This document shows, one piece after another, positions 17,646-26,269 of a stretch of DNA of 64,000 bases. This DNA is from Nocardia sp. alder85J (GTDB lineage: Bacteria; Actinomycetota; Actinomycetes; Mycobacteriales; Mycobacteriaceae). The translations under genes and the position numbers were made by a program. The notes beneath the pieces are model-generated. The model saw only the letters and a program-made list of their open reading frames with translations, made no database searches and had not been told where the DNA came from. The stretch lies in the NCBI RefSeq assembly GCF_020176955.2, contig NZ_JAIUCZ020000002.1:124001-188000 (forward strand). Reading direction: 5' to 3'. How positions within the stretch are numbered: position 1 is the stretch's first letter; every line of letters starts with the position of its first letter.

Positions 17646-18443
17646 TCAGCCGAGGTGTTCGCGCAGGTAGGCGAGGTCGTCGGCGAGGCCCTCGGCCGGG
17701 GTTTCCAGGACGACCGGTGCGCCTGCGGTGCGGCACACCTCGGCGAGTAGTTGAGGATCGATGGTGCCTTCGGCGAAGTTGGCGTGCCGGTCCGCACCCG
17801 AATCGAACTCGTCGCGTGAGGAATTCAGGTGCACCAGGTCGATGCGGCCGGTGATCGCCTTGATGCGGTCGACCACGCCGACCAGTTCCTCCCCGCCGGC
17901 CCAGGCATGGCAGGTGTCCAGGCAGAAGCCCGCGCCGAAATCGCCGATCGCCTCCCAGAGCCGACCGATCGAGTCGAAATGCCGTGCCATGGCGTGATTT
18001 CCGCCTGCGGTGTTCTCCACGATGATGGGGACCGCGAAGCCGCCCTTCTCCTCCTGGCGCTCGAAAAGCTTGCGCCAGTTGATGATTCCGGCCTCTATCT
18101 CGGCGTCGGAGCGGACGTGGCCGCCGTGCACGACCAGGCCGAAGGCACCGAGGTCGGCCGCGGCCTTCGCCTGCTGCGCCACCGCGCTGCGCGAGGGCAT
18201 GCGCAGCCGGTTGTTCGTGCTGGCCACGTTGATCTGGTACGAGGAGTGCACCACCACCTGGATCGGGCTGGCCTTGATCTCCTCGGCCCGGGGGTGCGGC
18301 TGCGGTTTGTCCCAGCTCTGCGGGTCCACCACGAACAGCTGGATGACCTCGGCGCCGAGCTTCTCGGCGAAACCGATGGGATCCTCGTCCTGCCTCAGGT
18401 GCGCACCAATCATGGCCAGGAGCGTATCGGGTGGCACCGACAC
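17646..18443 (-). CDS. nfo: Deoxyribonuclease IV (AP endonuclease)
   Basis: 265 residues from GTG 18443. An ATG at 18413 would give the more usual N-terminus MIGAHL. Metal ligands of the endonuclease IV TIM barrel are visible: VVHSSYQIN (His), LVVHGGHV, VENTAGG (Glu), CLDTCHAW (Asp, His), LVHLNSSRDEFDSGADRHAN (His, Asp, His) and LETPAE (Glu). It cuts the DNA backbone at abasic and oxidised sites in base-excision repair. A hairpin at 18451-18481 would hide the ribosome binding site of the GTG start, which favours 18413. It is followed by a convergent hyuB. Confidence 0.9.
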   Translation of the reverse strand: MSVPPDTLLAMIGAHLRQDEDPIGFAEKLGAEVIQLFVVDPQSWDKPQPHPRAEEIKASPIQVVVHSSYQINVASTNNRLRMPSRSAVAQQAKAAADLGAFGLVVHGGHVRSDAEIEAGIINWRKLFERQEEKGGFAVPIIVENTAGGNHAMARHFDSIGRLWEAIGDFGAGFCLDTCHAWAGGEELVGVVDRIKAITGRIDLVHLNSSRDEFDSGADRHANFAEGTIDPQLLAEVCRTAGAPVVLETPAEGLADDLAYLREHLG

Positions 18444-18450
18444 ATCGTCA

Positions 18451-18481
18451 CCCCCGCTCCGAGCGAACCCCGGAGCGGGGG
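18451..18481 (-). terminator. Hairpin between the small exported-protein gene and nfo
   Basis: Perfect 11-bp inverted repeat (CCCCCGCTCCG / CGGAGCGGGGG) with a 9-nt loop, starting 8 bp after the stop of the small exported-protein gene. Position and strength suit a terminator for that gene. The 3' arm also contains the GGAG/GGGGG that would serve as ribosome binding site for the GTG start of nfo. Confidence 0.65.
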
Positions 18482-18488
18482 CCGGAGG

Positions 18489-18734
18489 TCAGGAGCCGGC
18501 GGCGATACCGAGGTTCACCTCGGCGATGGCCTGGTCGATCAGGTTCATGGCGTTGACGCGATGGCCGTCCTTGTCGGGAATGGCCTGCTCGAGTTCGCTG
18601 TGGGCCGCCTGCAGGTCGCCCCGGGCGGCGGTCATATGGGGCTGCAGGGCCACTGCCGTGCCGGCGCCGATGCCGGTGAAGAGCAGGGCTCCGCAGACAC
18701 CGGCGACGGCCAGCCGGAACTTGGAAATCCGCAT
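18489..18734 (-). CDS. Small exported protein of unknown function
   Basis: 81 residues. MRISKFRLAVAGVCGALLFTGIGAGTAVA is a clear Sec signal peptide, leaving a mature peptide of about 50 residues that is helical and rich in Ala, Glu and Asp (DLQAAHSELEQAIPDKDGHRVNAMNLIDQAIAEVNLGI). No cysteines remain after cleavage. ATG 18734 is chosen because AGGAAG lies 10 bp upstream; an upstream in-frame GTG is too close to it. Similar tiny helical exported proteins are common in actinobacteria and have no assigned function. Confidence 0.75.
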   Translation of the reverse strand: MRISKFRLAVAGVCGALLFTGIGAGTAVALQPHMTAARGDLQAAHSELEQAIPDKDGHRVNAMNLIDQAIAEVNLGIAAGS

Positions 18735-19117
18735 GATGTTCACACTTCCTGTGCGAGGTGTCGACGTGGGTCGCGAGCACGACCCGATCCGAGCGTAATC
18801 GGCCGGTGGTTCGGGCCGGACCGCTGAAAAATGCCTTCCCACATGCGAAAACGGCGCGCGCAACGGCTCCGGGCGGGCGACGGTGTTCTCAGCGGGTCTT
18901 CAGCTTGTACCAAGGTTCGTCGACGCGGACCGTCGGTGCCGGCCGCTACGGTGGTGGTCGGCGGTGTTCCGTCGGGGACGGTGACCACTGCCCGCGAAGG
19001 TCGGGACGCGTTGTATGGTTGCCGTGTTCGGCGGTCGGCGGTGACGACGGTCAATTGTTCGTGTGGTATTTGCTGCGCACCGGCTGCGGAGGTGCGGCAC
19101 CGGATTTGGGAGCGGGG
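18735..19117. other. Intergenic region between exported-protein gene and kinase
   Basis: 383 bp between divergent genes. Open frames run through it but have no ribosome binding site or recognisable protein. It must hold the two promoters. I see no clear repeat, RNA or operator. Confidence 0.5.
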
Positions 19118-20485
19118 ATGCAAGCCAACGGTGACGTTTTCGCAGGGTATGTCATCGAGCGGCTGCTCGGCCGGGGCGGCATGGGCCAGGTGTACCTGGC
19201 GAAGCACCCTCGCCTGCCCCGGATGACGGCTCTCAAGCTGCTGAACCGGGAGATGGTGTCCGATCACGAGATTCGCGCGCGGTTCGAGCGTGAGGCGGAT
19301 CTGGTCGCGCAACTGGATCATCCGAACATCGTCACCGTCTACGATCGCGGCCTCGAAGACGGGCAGCTGTGGATCTCCATGCAGTTCATCGACGGTATCG
19401 ACGGCGCCAGCGTCGATCCGCAGCGGCTGCCGCCGGAGCGCGCGGTGCAGATCATCGCCGAGGTCGCCGAGGCGCTGGACTACGCGCACCGCAACGGTGT
19501 GCTGCACCGGGACGTGAAGCCCGCCAACATGTTGCTCGCGCGGTCCACCGGCGGTAAGGGCGAGCGGGTCTATCTCACCGACTTCGGTATCGCGCGGCTG
19601 CGCGACGACGGCGGCCATCTCACCCAGACCGGTACCTTCACCGCGACCCTGGCCTACGCGTCACCGGAACAGCTCACCGGCGCGTCGCTGGACGGCCGCG
19701 CCGATCAATATTCGCTGGCGTGCAGTCTGTTCTGGCTGCTCACCGGTACCGGGCCGTTCTCCGCGCCCAACCCCGCCGCGGTGATCCGCGGCCACTTACA
19801 GTCGCCGCCACCGCCGTTGAGCAGTGTGCGGTCCGGGTTGCCGCCGGCGCTGGATGCCGTGCTGATCAAGGCGATGTCGAAGCGGCCGGACGAACGGTTC
19901 GGCACCTGTGCCGAATTCGCGGTCGCCGCCCGGCGGGCCTTCGCTCCCACCAGCGCACCACACATGCAGGTGGCGCCGCGGCCGTCCACCGGGCCGTCGA
20001 TGCCGACCATCGGCATGCCCGGCACCGGTCCTGGGCATCCGGTCGGCACCGGTCCTGGGCATCAGGTCGCGCCGCGGCCCGCCACGGGTCCGGGCACGCC
20101 GGTCGCCCCGCGGCCTGCCACCGGTCCGGGTACTCCGGTCGCGCCGCGACCGGCCACCGGACCGGGCAACCCGATCCCGCAGCCCCCGCGCCCGCTGACC
20201 CCGGCGCCGCAGCCGGTATACCAGCAGTCGGCGCCGCGGTACCAGCAACCCCAACCACAGCAGGGCAGTTACTACCCGCCGCGGCCGGTACCGCCGCCGC
20301 GGCGGAAATCGAACAGCGGGTTGATCATCGGGATCATCGCGGTGGTGGTGGTCCTGCTGCTGATCGTGCTGGCCGTCATCGGCGCGATGTCGAACAAGAG
20401 CCAGTCCTCGTCCTCGCATCGGCCGCCGGGCGCGGCCTCGACCTCGGTGCTGGTGCACCACCCGGCGCCCGACCGCCGGAACTGA
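19118..20485 (+). CDS. Transmembrane Ser/Thr protein kinase
   Basis: 455 residues. The kinase domain covers residues 10-275: glycine loop LLGRGGMGQVYLAKH, ATP Lys in TALKLL, catalytic loop HRDVKPANMLL, DFGIARL, and a TATLAYASPEQL activation segment with phosphorylatable threonines. A Pro-rich linker follows (about 290-400) with near-exact 12-residue repeats of GPGTPVAPRPAT, then one membrane helix (GLIIGIIAVVVVLLLIVLAVI) and only about 35 external residues. There is no PASTA or other sensor domain, unlike PknB. ATG 19118 follows GGGAGCGGGG. Upstream in-frame codons read as noncoding. Confidence 0.9.
   Translation: MQANGDVFAGYVIERLLGRGGMGQVYLAKHPRLPRMTALKLLNREMVSDHEIRARFEREADLVAQLDHPNIVTVYDRGLEDGQLWISMQFIDGIDGASVDPQRLPPERAVQIIAEVAEALDYAHRNGVLHRDVKPANMLLARSTGGKGERVYLTDFGIARLRDDGGHLTQTGTFTATLAYASPEQLTGASLDGRADQYSLACSLFWLLTGTGPFSAPNPAAVIRGHLQSPPPPLSSVRSGLPPALDAVLIKAMSKRPDERFGTCAEFAVAARRAFAPTSAPHMQVAPRPSTGPSMPTIGMPGTGPGHPVGTGPGHQVAPRPATGPGTPVAPRPATGPGTPVAPRPATGPGNPIPQPPRPLTPAPQPVYQQSAPRYQQPQPQQGSYYPPRPVPPPRRKSNSGLIIGIIAVVVVLLLIVLAVIGAMSNKSQSSSSHRPPGAASTSVLVHHPAPDRRN
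20073..20166 (+). repeat. 36-bp tandem repeats in the kinase linker
   Basis: Two and a half copies of a 36-bp unit encoding GPGTPVAPRPAT, preceded by two shorter GTGPGH units. The copies differ at a few silent positions. This is a length-variable linker between the kinase and the membrane segment. Confidence 0.7.
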
Positions 20486-20492
20486 GGATCGA

Positions 20493-21254
20493 TCAGGCCG
20501 GTTGCGCGCTGGTGGTCGTAGCCGGGCGCCGCAGCCGCAGGTAGGCGGCCAGGCACACCGTCGCCCACAGCGTGCCGATCGCCCAGCCGGCCAGCACGTC
20601 GGTCGGCCAGTGCACACCCAGATACAGCCGGGACAGGCCCACCAGCGTGACGAAGGCCGCGGCGGTCACCCCGACCGCGATCTGCACGGCCCGGCGCCGC
20701 ACCGCGAGTATCACCAGCGCGGTCAGCACGCCGACGACGACGGTGGAGCCGAGGGTGTGCCCGGAAGGATACGACTGGTTGGTCTCGGTGACCAGGCGGT
20801 CCACCACCGGCGGCCGTTGCCGGCCCACGATGGCCTTCAGCGTGACGACGATCAGGCCCGCGCCGGCCGTCGCGGTGCCGGTCAGCAGCAGTTGCGGCCA
20901 GCGCCGGCGGTAGGCGAACCAGGCGCAGGCGGCCGCGGCCACCGCGGCCATGGTGGTGGTGTCGCCCAGATCGCTGATCGCCTTCGCGATCGGGGTCAGC
21001 CACCCGGTGCGATGCGGGACCACCCAGTTCATGGTGGTGGTGTCGATACCGGTGGCGCCGTCGCGATCGACCACGTTGTCGGTGAGTTCGGCCACGCCGG
21101 CGGTCAGCATCGCGACCGCGATCAGCGCCAGGCTGCCCGCCCAGCGCAACACACCGCGGCGGACGAGCACCGTCGTGGCAACGGCGGTCAACAGGGCCAG
21201 CACGAGCAGAACCATGGCGACCAGCATACGGATGCCGCGGCGTACGATCGGCAC
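20493..21254 (-). CDS. PAP2-family membrane phosphatase
   Basis: 253 residues from GTG 21254, which follows GGGAG. The frame is open to 21296 with a poor TTG. There are about six membrane segments. The three phosphatase motifs are complete: KAIVGRQRPP, PSGHT and SRLYLGVHWPTDVLAG, with the catalytic His residues in the second and third. Such enzymes remove phosphate from lipid phosphates such as phosphatidate or polyprenyl diphosphate at the outer face of the membrane. The true substrate is unknown. It is divergent from the ABC exporter across 84 bp and convergent with the kinase. Confidence 0.88.
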   Translation of the reverse strand: MPIVRRGIRMLVAMVLLVLALLTAVATTVLVRRGVLRWAGSLALIAVAMLTAGVAELTDNVVDRDGATGIDTTTMNWVVPHRTGWLTPIAKAISDLGDTTTMAAVAAAACAWFAYRRRWPQLLLTGTATAGAGLIVVTLKAIVGRQRPPVVDRLVTETNQSYPSGHTLGSTVVVGVLTALVILAVRRRAVQIAVGVTAAAFVTLVGLSRLYLGVHWPTDVLAGWAIGTLWATVCLAAYLRLRRPATTTSAQPA

Positions 21255-21338
21255 GGCGAACTCCCGGCGGTGTGCGCGCCCGTGATTGGGGGACAACCCT
21301 GATGGCGCGTACGGCGACCGGCCGGAAGACTGGGGATC

Positions 21339-22094
21339 ATGACCGCCGAAGCTCTTGGCACCGAAATTGCCGTTGGCGCAACCACCGCCGCGGCCCGCGC
21401 GACAAATCTGGTGAAGCTGTACGGATCGGGAGACACTCAGGTCCGGGCATTGGACGAAGTATCAGCCGAATTCGCACAGCGCGAATTCACCGCGATCATG
21501 GGTCCCTCGGGCTCCGGCAAGTCGACCCTCATGCACTGCCTGGCCGGATTGGACAGTGCCACCTCCGGCTCGGTCCACATCGGTGACACCGAGCTCACCG
21601 GCCTCTCGGACAAGCAGATGACCCGGCTGCGCCGCGACCGCATCGGTTTCGTCTTCCAGGCGTTCAACCTGGTGCCCACGCTGACCGCGCTGGAGAACAT
21701 CACCCTGCCGCTGGACATCGCCGGCCGCAAACCCGACCAGCAGTGGCTCGACACCGTGATCGAGCGGCTGGGCCTGCGCGATCGCCTCGGCCACCGGCCC
21801 AGCGAGCTGTCCGGCGGGCAGCAGCAGCGGGTGGCGTGCGCGCGGGCGCTGGCCGGACGTCCCGACATCGTCTTCGGCGACGAGCCCACCGGAAATCTGG
21901 ACTCCCGCGCCTCGGCGGAGGTGCTGTCGATCCTGCGGGCGGCGGTGGACGAATTCGGGCAGACCGTGGTGATCGTCACACACGAACCGCATGCGGCGTC
22001 CTACGCCGACCGGGTGGTGTTCCTCGCCGACGGCCACATCGTCGACGAACTGCGCGATCCGACCGCCGAATCGGTGCTGGAGCGGATGAAGTGA
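21339..22094 (+). CDS. ABC exporter ATP-binding protein (MacB/LolD type)
   Basis: 251 residues. Walker A is GPSGSGKST, signature LSGGQQQRVACARAL, Walker B IVFGDEPTGNLDS and H-loop IVTHEPHAA. The phrase DEPTGNLD marks the MacB/LolD/FtsE branch, which partners FtsX-like permeases. Its stop overlaps the GTG of the permease gene. The pair probably exports or extracts an envelope component, or a peptide, rather than importing. Confidence 0.9.
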   Translation: MTAEALGTEIAVGATTAAARATNLVKLYGSGDTQVRALDEVSAEFAQREFTAIMGPSGSGKSTLMHCLAGLDSATSGSVHIGDTELTGLSDKQMTRLRRDRIGFVFQAFNLVPTLTALENITLPLDIAGRKPDQQWLDTVIERLGLRDRLGHRPSELSGGQQQRVACARALAGRPDIVFGDEPTGNLDSRASAEVLSILRAAVDEFGQTVVIVTHEPHAASYADRVVFLADGHIVDELRDPTAESVLERMK

Positions 22095-24613
22095 GCGTCG
22101 CCGCTTCGCCCATGCGCAAGGTCACTCTGCGCAATCTCGCCGCGCACAAGCTACGGCTGGTACTCACCCTGCTGTCGGTCGTGCTGGGCACCGCCTTCAT
22201 CGCCGGATCCTTCGTGTTCACCGACACCCTGCAGAGCACCTTCGACGGCATCTTCGGCGATCAGGCCAAGGGTGTGGATGTCCGGGTGGAGCCGAAGGAA
22301 CGGCAGTCGCTCGGTATTCCGCTGGACGTGGTGAGCAAGCTGGCCGCGACCGGCGGCGTGCGGGCGGTGGCGCCCGCGGTGCAGGGGCCGACCGTGCTGC
22401 TGAAGGACGGGCACGCGGTGCAGACCGGTGGCGCGCCGACCTTCGGGCAGTCGTATCTGCCGCCGGGACAGGCGGTGTCGCCGCCACAGAAGTTCGTCAC
22501 CGGGGCGCCGCCGGCCGACGGCCAGGTCGCGATCAATGTCGGGGGTGCGAACCGGGCCGGGCTGACCGTCGGCGACAAGGCCAAGGTGCTGGTGCCCTCG
22601 CACGGCATCGTCGACGTCACCGTCAGCGGTATCTACGAATTGCCCTCCGACACCGGCGGATACATCGGCCTGCTGTTCGAGGACGCGCAGGCGCGGCAGT
22701 TGTTCACCGACGGGCAGCACGTCGCCTTCGTCGATCTGGCGGCCGCGCCCGGGGTGAGCGCCGACGCGCTGCGCGACCGGATCGCGAAGACGCTGCCCGA
22801 TGACAAGGTCCTCGACGGCGCGCAGGTCCGTGCGGACCTGAAGGAGCAGATCGCGCAGGCCCTGAAGTTCGTGAACTACTTCCTGCTCGCCTTCGGCGCC
22901 ATCGCGCTGCTGGTCGGCACGTTCATCATCTACAACACCTTCTCGATGATCGTCGCGCAACGGCTGCGGGAGTTGGCGCTGCTGCGGGCGATCGGGGCGA
23001 GCAGCGGACAGGTGGGCGGCTCCGTCGTGGCGGAGGCGTCGGTCATCGGCCTGCTCGGCAGCCTGATCGGCCTGGCCTGCGGCGTCGGGCTGGCGTTCGG
23101 GCTGTCGGCGCTGCTCAATGCCTTCAACCTGGGCCTGCCGACCGGGACCATGCAGGTGCGGCCCCGGACGGTGCTGGTCACGCTGGGTGTGGGCCTGCTG
23201 GTGACGGTGGTCAGCGCGTACGCGCCCGCTCGGCGCGCGGCGCGGATCCCACCGGTCGAGGCCATGCGCGAAGAGTTCGCCTCCGTGGGCGATTCGCTGC
23301 GGACGCGGACCATCGCCGGTGCGGTACTGGCGGTGGCCGGGGTGGCGCTGGTGATCCCGGCGTCGCGGGGTACCGGTGGTAACGCCGCCATCGTGGTCGG
23401 AATCGGCGCGCTGGCACTGATTCTCGCGGTGCTGCTGGCCTCGCCCGCGCTGTCGCGGCCGGTGATCGGGGTGATCGGGGTGCTGGTGCGGCCGTTCGGG
23501 GCGATCGGCCGGATGGCGCGCAACAACGCGGTGCGCAATCCGCGCCGGACCGCCGCCACCGCGTTCGCGCTCACCCTCGGGCTCATGCTGGTCACCGCGA
23601 TCGGGATGCTCGGCTCGTCGGCCAAGGCCAGTGTCGGCGAACTGGTCGACAAGGGAGTGAAGGCCGACTACATCCTGGCCGGGCCGCAGTTGATCGGGGT
23701 GCCCCCTGGCGCTGCTCAGGCATCGAAATCCGTTGCGGGCGTGGCGAATATCGTCTCGTTCCGAGGTGTGGTGATGAAGGCGGGCGACGAGCAGATCGCC
23801 GGCATCTCACCCGACGGCGCGATGAATCAGGTGCTGAACTACGACGTCCGGCGCGGCACCGGCACCCTAGGCGACACCGACATCCTGGTCTCGGAAACCG
23901 AAGCCGGGAAACGGAATTGGCACGCCGGTGACAGTGTGGTGCTGACCAGCGTCGACAACAAGAAGTTCACGCTCAACGTCTCCGGGATCTACAAGGACAC
24001 CCAGCTGCTCGGGCCGCTGGTGGTGGCGCCGGCGCTGTACAACCAGGTGATGCCGGTGGCGTTCCGCACCGATGTGGTGGTGCTGATCACCGCCACTCCC
24101 GGCGCGGACCTGGGGGCGCTGCGGACCGGTCTGGAGAAGGCGACCGCGCCCTACGTGGTGGTGCAGGTGGAGAACCGCGACGAATTCAAGGGTGCGCAGG
24201 GCAAACAGGTCAACACCATGCTGGCGATCCTGTACGGGCTGCTGGCGCTGGCGGTGGTGATCGCGATCCTCGGCATCGTCAATACGCTGGCGTTGTCGGT
24301 GGTGGAGCGGCGCCGGGAGATCGGCATGCTGCGCGCGGTCGGCGCCCTGCGACCACAGGTGCGGCGGGCCATCTATCTGGAGTCGATGCTCATCGCGGTG
24401 TTCGGCGCCGTGGCCGGGGTGGCCCTGGGGCTGGGGCTGGGCGTCGGATTCCTGCGCACGTTGCGTGATCTGGGGCTGGCCACGATCGCGGTGCCGTGGA
24501 GTCAGGTCGTGCTGATGCTGGTCGGGGCCGGGGTGGTCGGGGTGCTGGCCGCGCTGTGGCCCGCGGTCCGGGCGGCTCGGACCCCGCCGCTGGCCGCCAT
24601 CGCCGACTTGTAG
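22091..24613 (+). CDS. FtsX-like ABC transporter permease, two-domain
   Basis: 840 residues. The N-terminus (HKLRLVLTLLSVVLGTAFIAGSFVFTDTL) is the first membrane helix, followed by a large extracellular MacB-type domain. Two FtsX cores follow: IYNTFSMIVAQRLRELALLRAIGAS near 280 and IVNTLALSVVERRREIGMLRAVGA near 735. A duplicated FtsX permease of about 850 residues is the standard actinobacterial form. GTG 22091 overlaps the ATPase stop. A strong hairpin begins 8 bp after the stop. Confidence 0.9.
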   Translation: MSVAASPMRKVTLRNLAAHKLRLVLTLLSVVLGTAFIAGSFVFTDTLQSTFDGIFGDQAKGVDVRVEPKERQSLGIPLDVVSKLAATGGVRAVAPAVQGPTVLLKDGHAVQTGGAPTFGQSYLPPGQAVSPPQKFVTGAPPADGQVAINVGGANRAGLTVGDKAKVLVPSHGIVDVTVSGIYELPSDTGGYIGLLFEDAQARQLFTDGQHVAFVDLAAAPGVSADALRDRIAKTLPDDKVLDGAQVRADLKEQIAQALKFVNYFLLAFGAIALLVGTFIIYNTFSMIVAQRLRELALLRAIGASSGQVGGSVVAEASVIGLLGSLIGLACGVGLAFGLSALLNAFNLGLPTGTMQVRPRTVLVTLGVGLLVTVVSAYAPARRAARIPPVEAMREEFASVGDSLRTRTIAGAVLAVAGVALVIPASRGTGGNAAIVVGIGALALILAVLLASPALSRPVIGVIGVLVRPFGAIGRMARNNAVRNPRRTAATAFALTLGLMLVTAIGMLGSSAKASVGELVDKGVKADYILAGPQLIGVPPGAAQASKSVAGVANIVSFRGVVMKAGDEQIAGISPDGAMNQVLNYDVRRGTGTLGDTDILVSETEAGKRNWHAGDSVVLTSVDNKKFTLNVSGIYKDTQLLGPLVVAPALYNQVMPVAFRTDVVVLITATPGADLGALRTGLEKATAPYVVVQVENRDEFKGAQGKQVNTMLAILYGLLALAVVIAILGIVNTLALSVVERRREIGMLRAVGALRPQVRRAIYLESMLIAVFGAVAGVALGLGLGVGFLRTLRDLGLATIAVPWSQVVLMLVGAGVVGVLAALWPAVRAARTPPLAAIADL

Positions 24614-24620
24614 ACGGCGC

Positions 24621-24648
24621 GCCGGGCTCCGCTGCGCCGGAGCCCGGC
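24621..24648 (+). terminator. Terminator of the ABC exporter operon
   Basis: Perfect 11-bp inverted repeat (GCCGGGCTCCG / CGGAGCCCGGC) with a 6-nt loop, beginning 8 bp after the permease stop. Confidence 0.7.
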
Positions 24649-24689
24649 CGGGTCGCGGCGGTAGCATTCCGCCTGCTGTCTCTTCAACC

Positions 24690-24711
24690 TGTTCCAACTG
24701 TCTGTTCCAAC
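24690..24711 (+). repeat. Direct repeat ahead of micro-ORF 1
   Basis: CTGTTCCAAC occurs at 24690-24699 and again at 24702-24711, a 12-bp period. It lies 24 bp before the 28-codon ORF, where a promoter or activator site would be expected. Confidence 0.45.
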
Positions 24712-24734
24712 GATGCTCGGACAGGAGATCGGTC

Positions 24735-24821
24735 ATGGAGGTACTCACCGTTGTGCTCGACCTGGCCACCAAGGGTATGGGTGCGGCCGGGCAACTGCTC
24801 ACCCTGATGGTGGGTGGCTGA
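24735..24821 (+). CDS. 28-residue hydrophobic micropeptide
   Basis: Very short ORF: MEVLTVVLDLATKGMG, then AAGQLLTLMVGG. AGGAG lies 8 bp before the ATG. The peptide is one amphipathic or hydrophobic helix without a signal peptide or cysteine. It stands alone between a terminator and the convergent vWA gene. Its opening (M-acidic-hydrophobic-L) and its -GG/-GA end resemble the 37-residue ORF at 36303. Porin-forming peptides of corynebacteria (PorA/PorH) and phenol-soluble modulins are similarly short and leaderless, but I cannot show homology. Translation is inferred only from the ribosome binding site and the paired ORF. Confidence 0.5.
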   Translation: MEVLTVVLDLATKGMGAAGQLLTLMVGG

Positions 24822-24930
24822 CGGAACCGCCGATTCCCGGTGCGGATGCCGGGTTCCCGGTCGTGACGTGAGGCGTCGCCGGTGCGGTGCGATACCGCGG
24901 GCGGCGCCTCCTTCCGTATCCGGCGTCTGC

Positions 24931-26118
24931 TCAACGGATTCCGGTGCGTGCCCAGGCGGCCACGTCGCCGCGGCCGAGGGCGACGGCGAGCAGTTCCGGG
25001 AAGGCGTCGGGGGTGCAGGCGAAGGCGGGTACCCCGAGGGCGTCCAGCGCCGCCGCGTTGTCGTGATCGTAGGCGGGCGCGCCGTCGTCGGACAGGGCCA
25101 GCAGGACCAGCACCTGGACCCCGGCCTCCCGCGCGGTGGCGATCCGGCGCAGCATCTCGTCACGGACGCCGCCCTCGTAGAGGTCGGAGATCAGCACGAA
25201 CAACGTCTCGGCCGGTCGGGTGATCAACTGCTGGCAGTAGGCGATCGCGCGATTGATATCGGTACCGCCGCCGAGTTGGGTGCCGAACAGCACGTCGACC
25301 GGATCGTGCAGATGTTCGGTGAGATCGACCACCGCCGTGTCGAAGACCACCAGCGACGTGCGCAGTGAGCGCATCGACGCCAGTACCGCGCCGAAGACGG
25401 AGGCGTAGACGACGCTCGACGCCATCGAACCGGACTGGTCGATCGCCAGCACGACGTCGCGACGCACCGTCTTGGCCTTGCGGCCGTGACCCACCAGCCG
25501 TTCCGGCACCACCGTGCGCTGCTCGGGCAGGTAGTGCGCGAGGTTGCGGCGGATGGTGCGATCCCAGTCGATGTCGCGCAGCCGGGGGCGGGCGGTGCGC
25601 GCGGCCCGGTCCAGCGCGCCGGAGACCGCCGCGACCGTGCGGTCGGCGATCCGATTCTCGATGTCGCGCACCACCTTCTCCACCACCGTGCGGGCGGTCG
25701 CGCGGGTGGTCTCGGGCATCACCCGGTTCAGGCTCAGCAGTGTGCCGACCAGATGCACATCCGGCTCCACCGCTTCCAGCAACTCGGGCTCCAGCAGCAA
25801 CTGGGTCAGGTGCAGCCGCTCCACCGCGTCACGCTGCATCACCTCCACGACCGTCGACGGGAAGTAGCTGCGGATATCGCCGAGCCAGCGCGCCACCCTC
25901 GGCGCCGAACCACCCAGGCCCGCAGAGCGTTTCGTGCCGGGGGACTGCTCATCGGCGTTGTAGAGCGCCGACAGCGCCCGGTCCATGACCACGTCGTCGG
26001 CCGAGTCCAGGCCACCCAGGTCGGTGTCGGCCGGCGCGCCCAGCACCAGACGCCAACGCCGGGAACGGGATTCGCCCTCATCCGTTCCTGACAATCCTGC
26101 TTCGGGGGTGCCGGTCAT
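24931..26118 (-). CDS. vWA-domain protein of a MoxR system
   Basis: 395 residues from ATG 26118; the frame is open to 26217. The vWA domain occupies roughly residues 220-385. It has an intact metal-ion site: DQSGSM (227-232), GGGTDINRA with the MIDAS Thr, and ISDLYEGG with the Asp. The preceding 200 residues are helical and shared with CoxE-like and DUF58-like proteins that work with MoxR ATPases. It probably binds a partner or target through the metal site and is remodelled by the AAA ATPase encoded upstream. It is the last gene of the leftward operon, 151 bp after the DUF5682 gene. Confidence 0.85.
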   Translation of the reverse strand: MTGTPEAGLSGTDEGESRSRRWRLVLGAPADTDLGGLDSADDVVMDRALSALYNADEQSPGTKRSAGLGGSAPRVARWLGDIRSYFPSTVVEVMQRDAVERLHLTQLLLEPELLEAVEPDVHLVGTLLSLNRVMPETTRATARTVVEKVVRDIENRIADRTVAAVSGALDRAARTARPRLRDIDWDRTIRRNLAHYLPEQRTVVPERLVGHGRKAKTVRRDVVLAIDQSGSMASSVVYASVFGAVLASMRSLRTSLVVFDTAVVDLTEHLHDPVDVLFGTQLGGGTDINRAIAYCQQLITRPAETLFVLISDLYEGGVRDEMLRRIATAREAGVQVLVLLALSDDGAPAYDHDNAAALDALGVPAFACTPDAFPELLAVALGRGDVAAWARTGIR

Positions 26119-26269
26119 CGTGGCTCGTCCGTCTCTCTGCGTGGCGATCGATGGGATCGCGCCGTGCCGGTGAAGAATGGGCCGGTGTTGTAGCTGTCGA
26201 TCATGGTCGGCGGCCACGTTGCCGGATTGCGATGTGCTGGTGGAGCATCCGTCGTTGTTGCCGGAGTGG

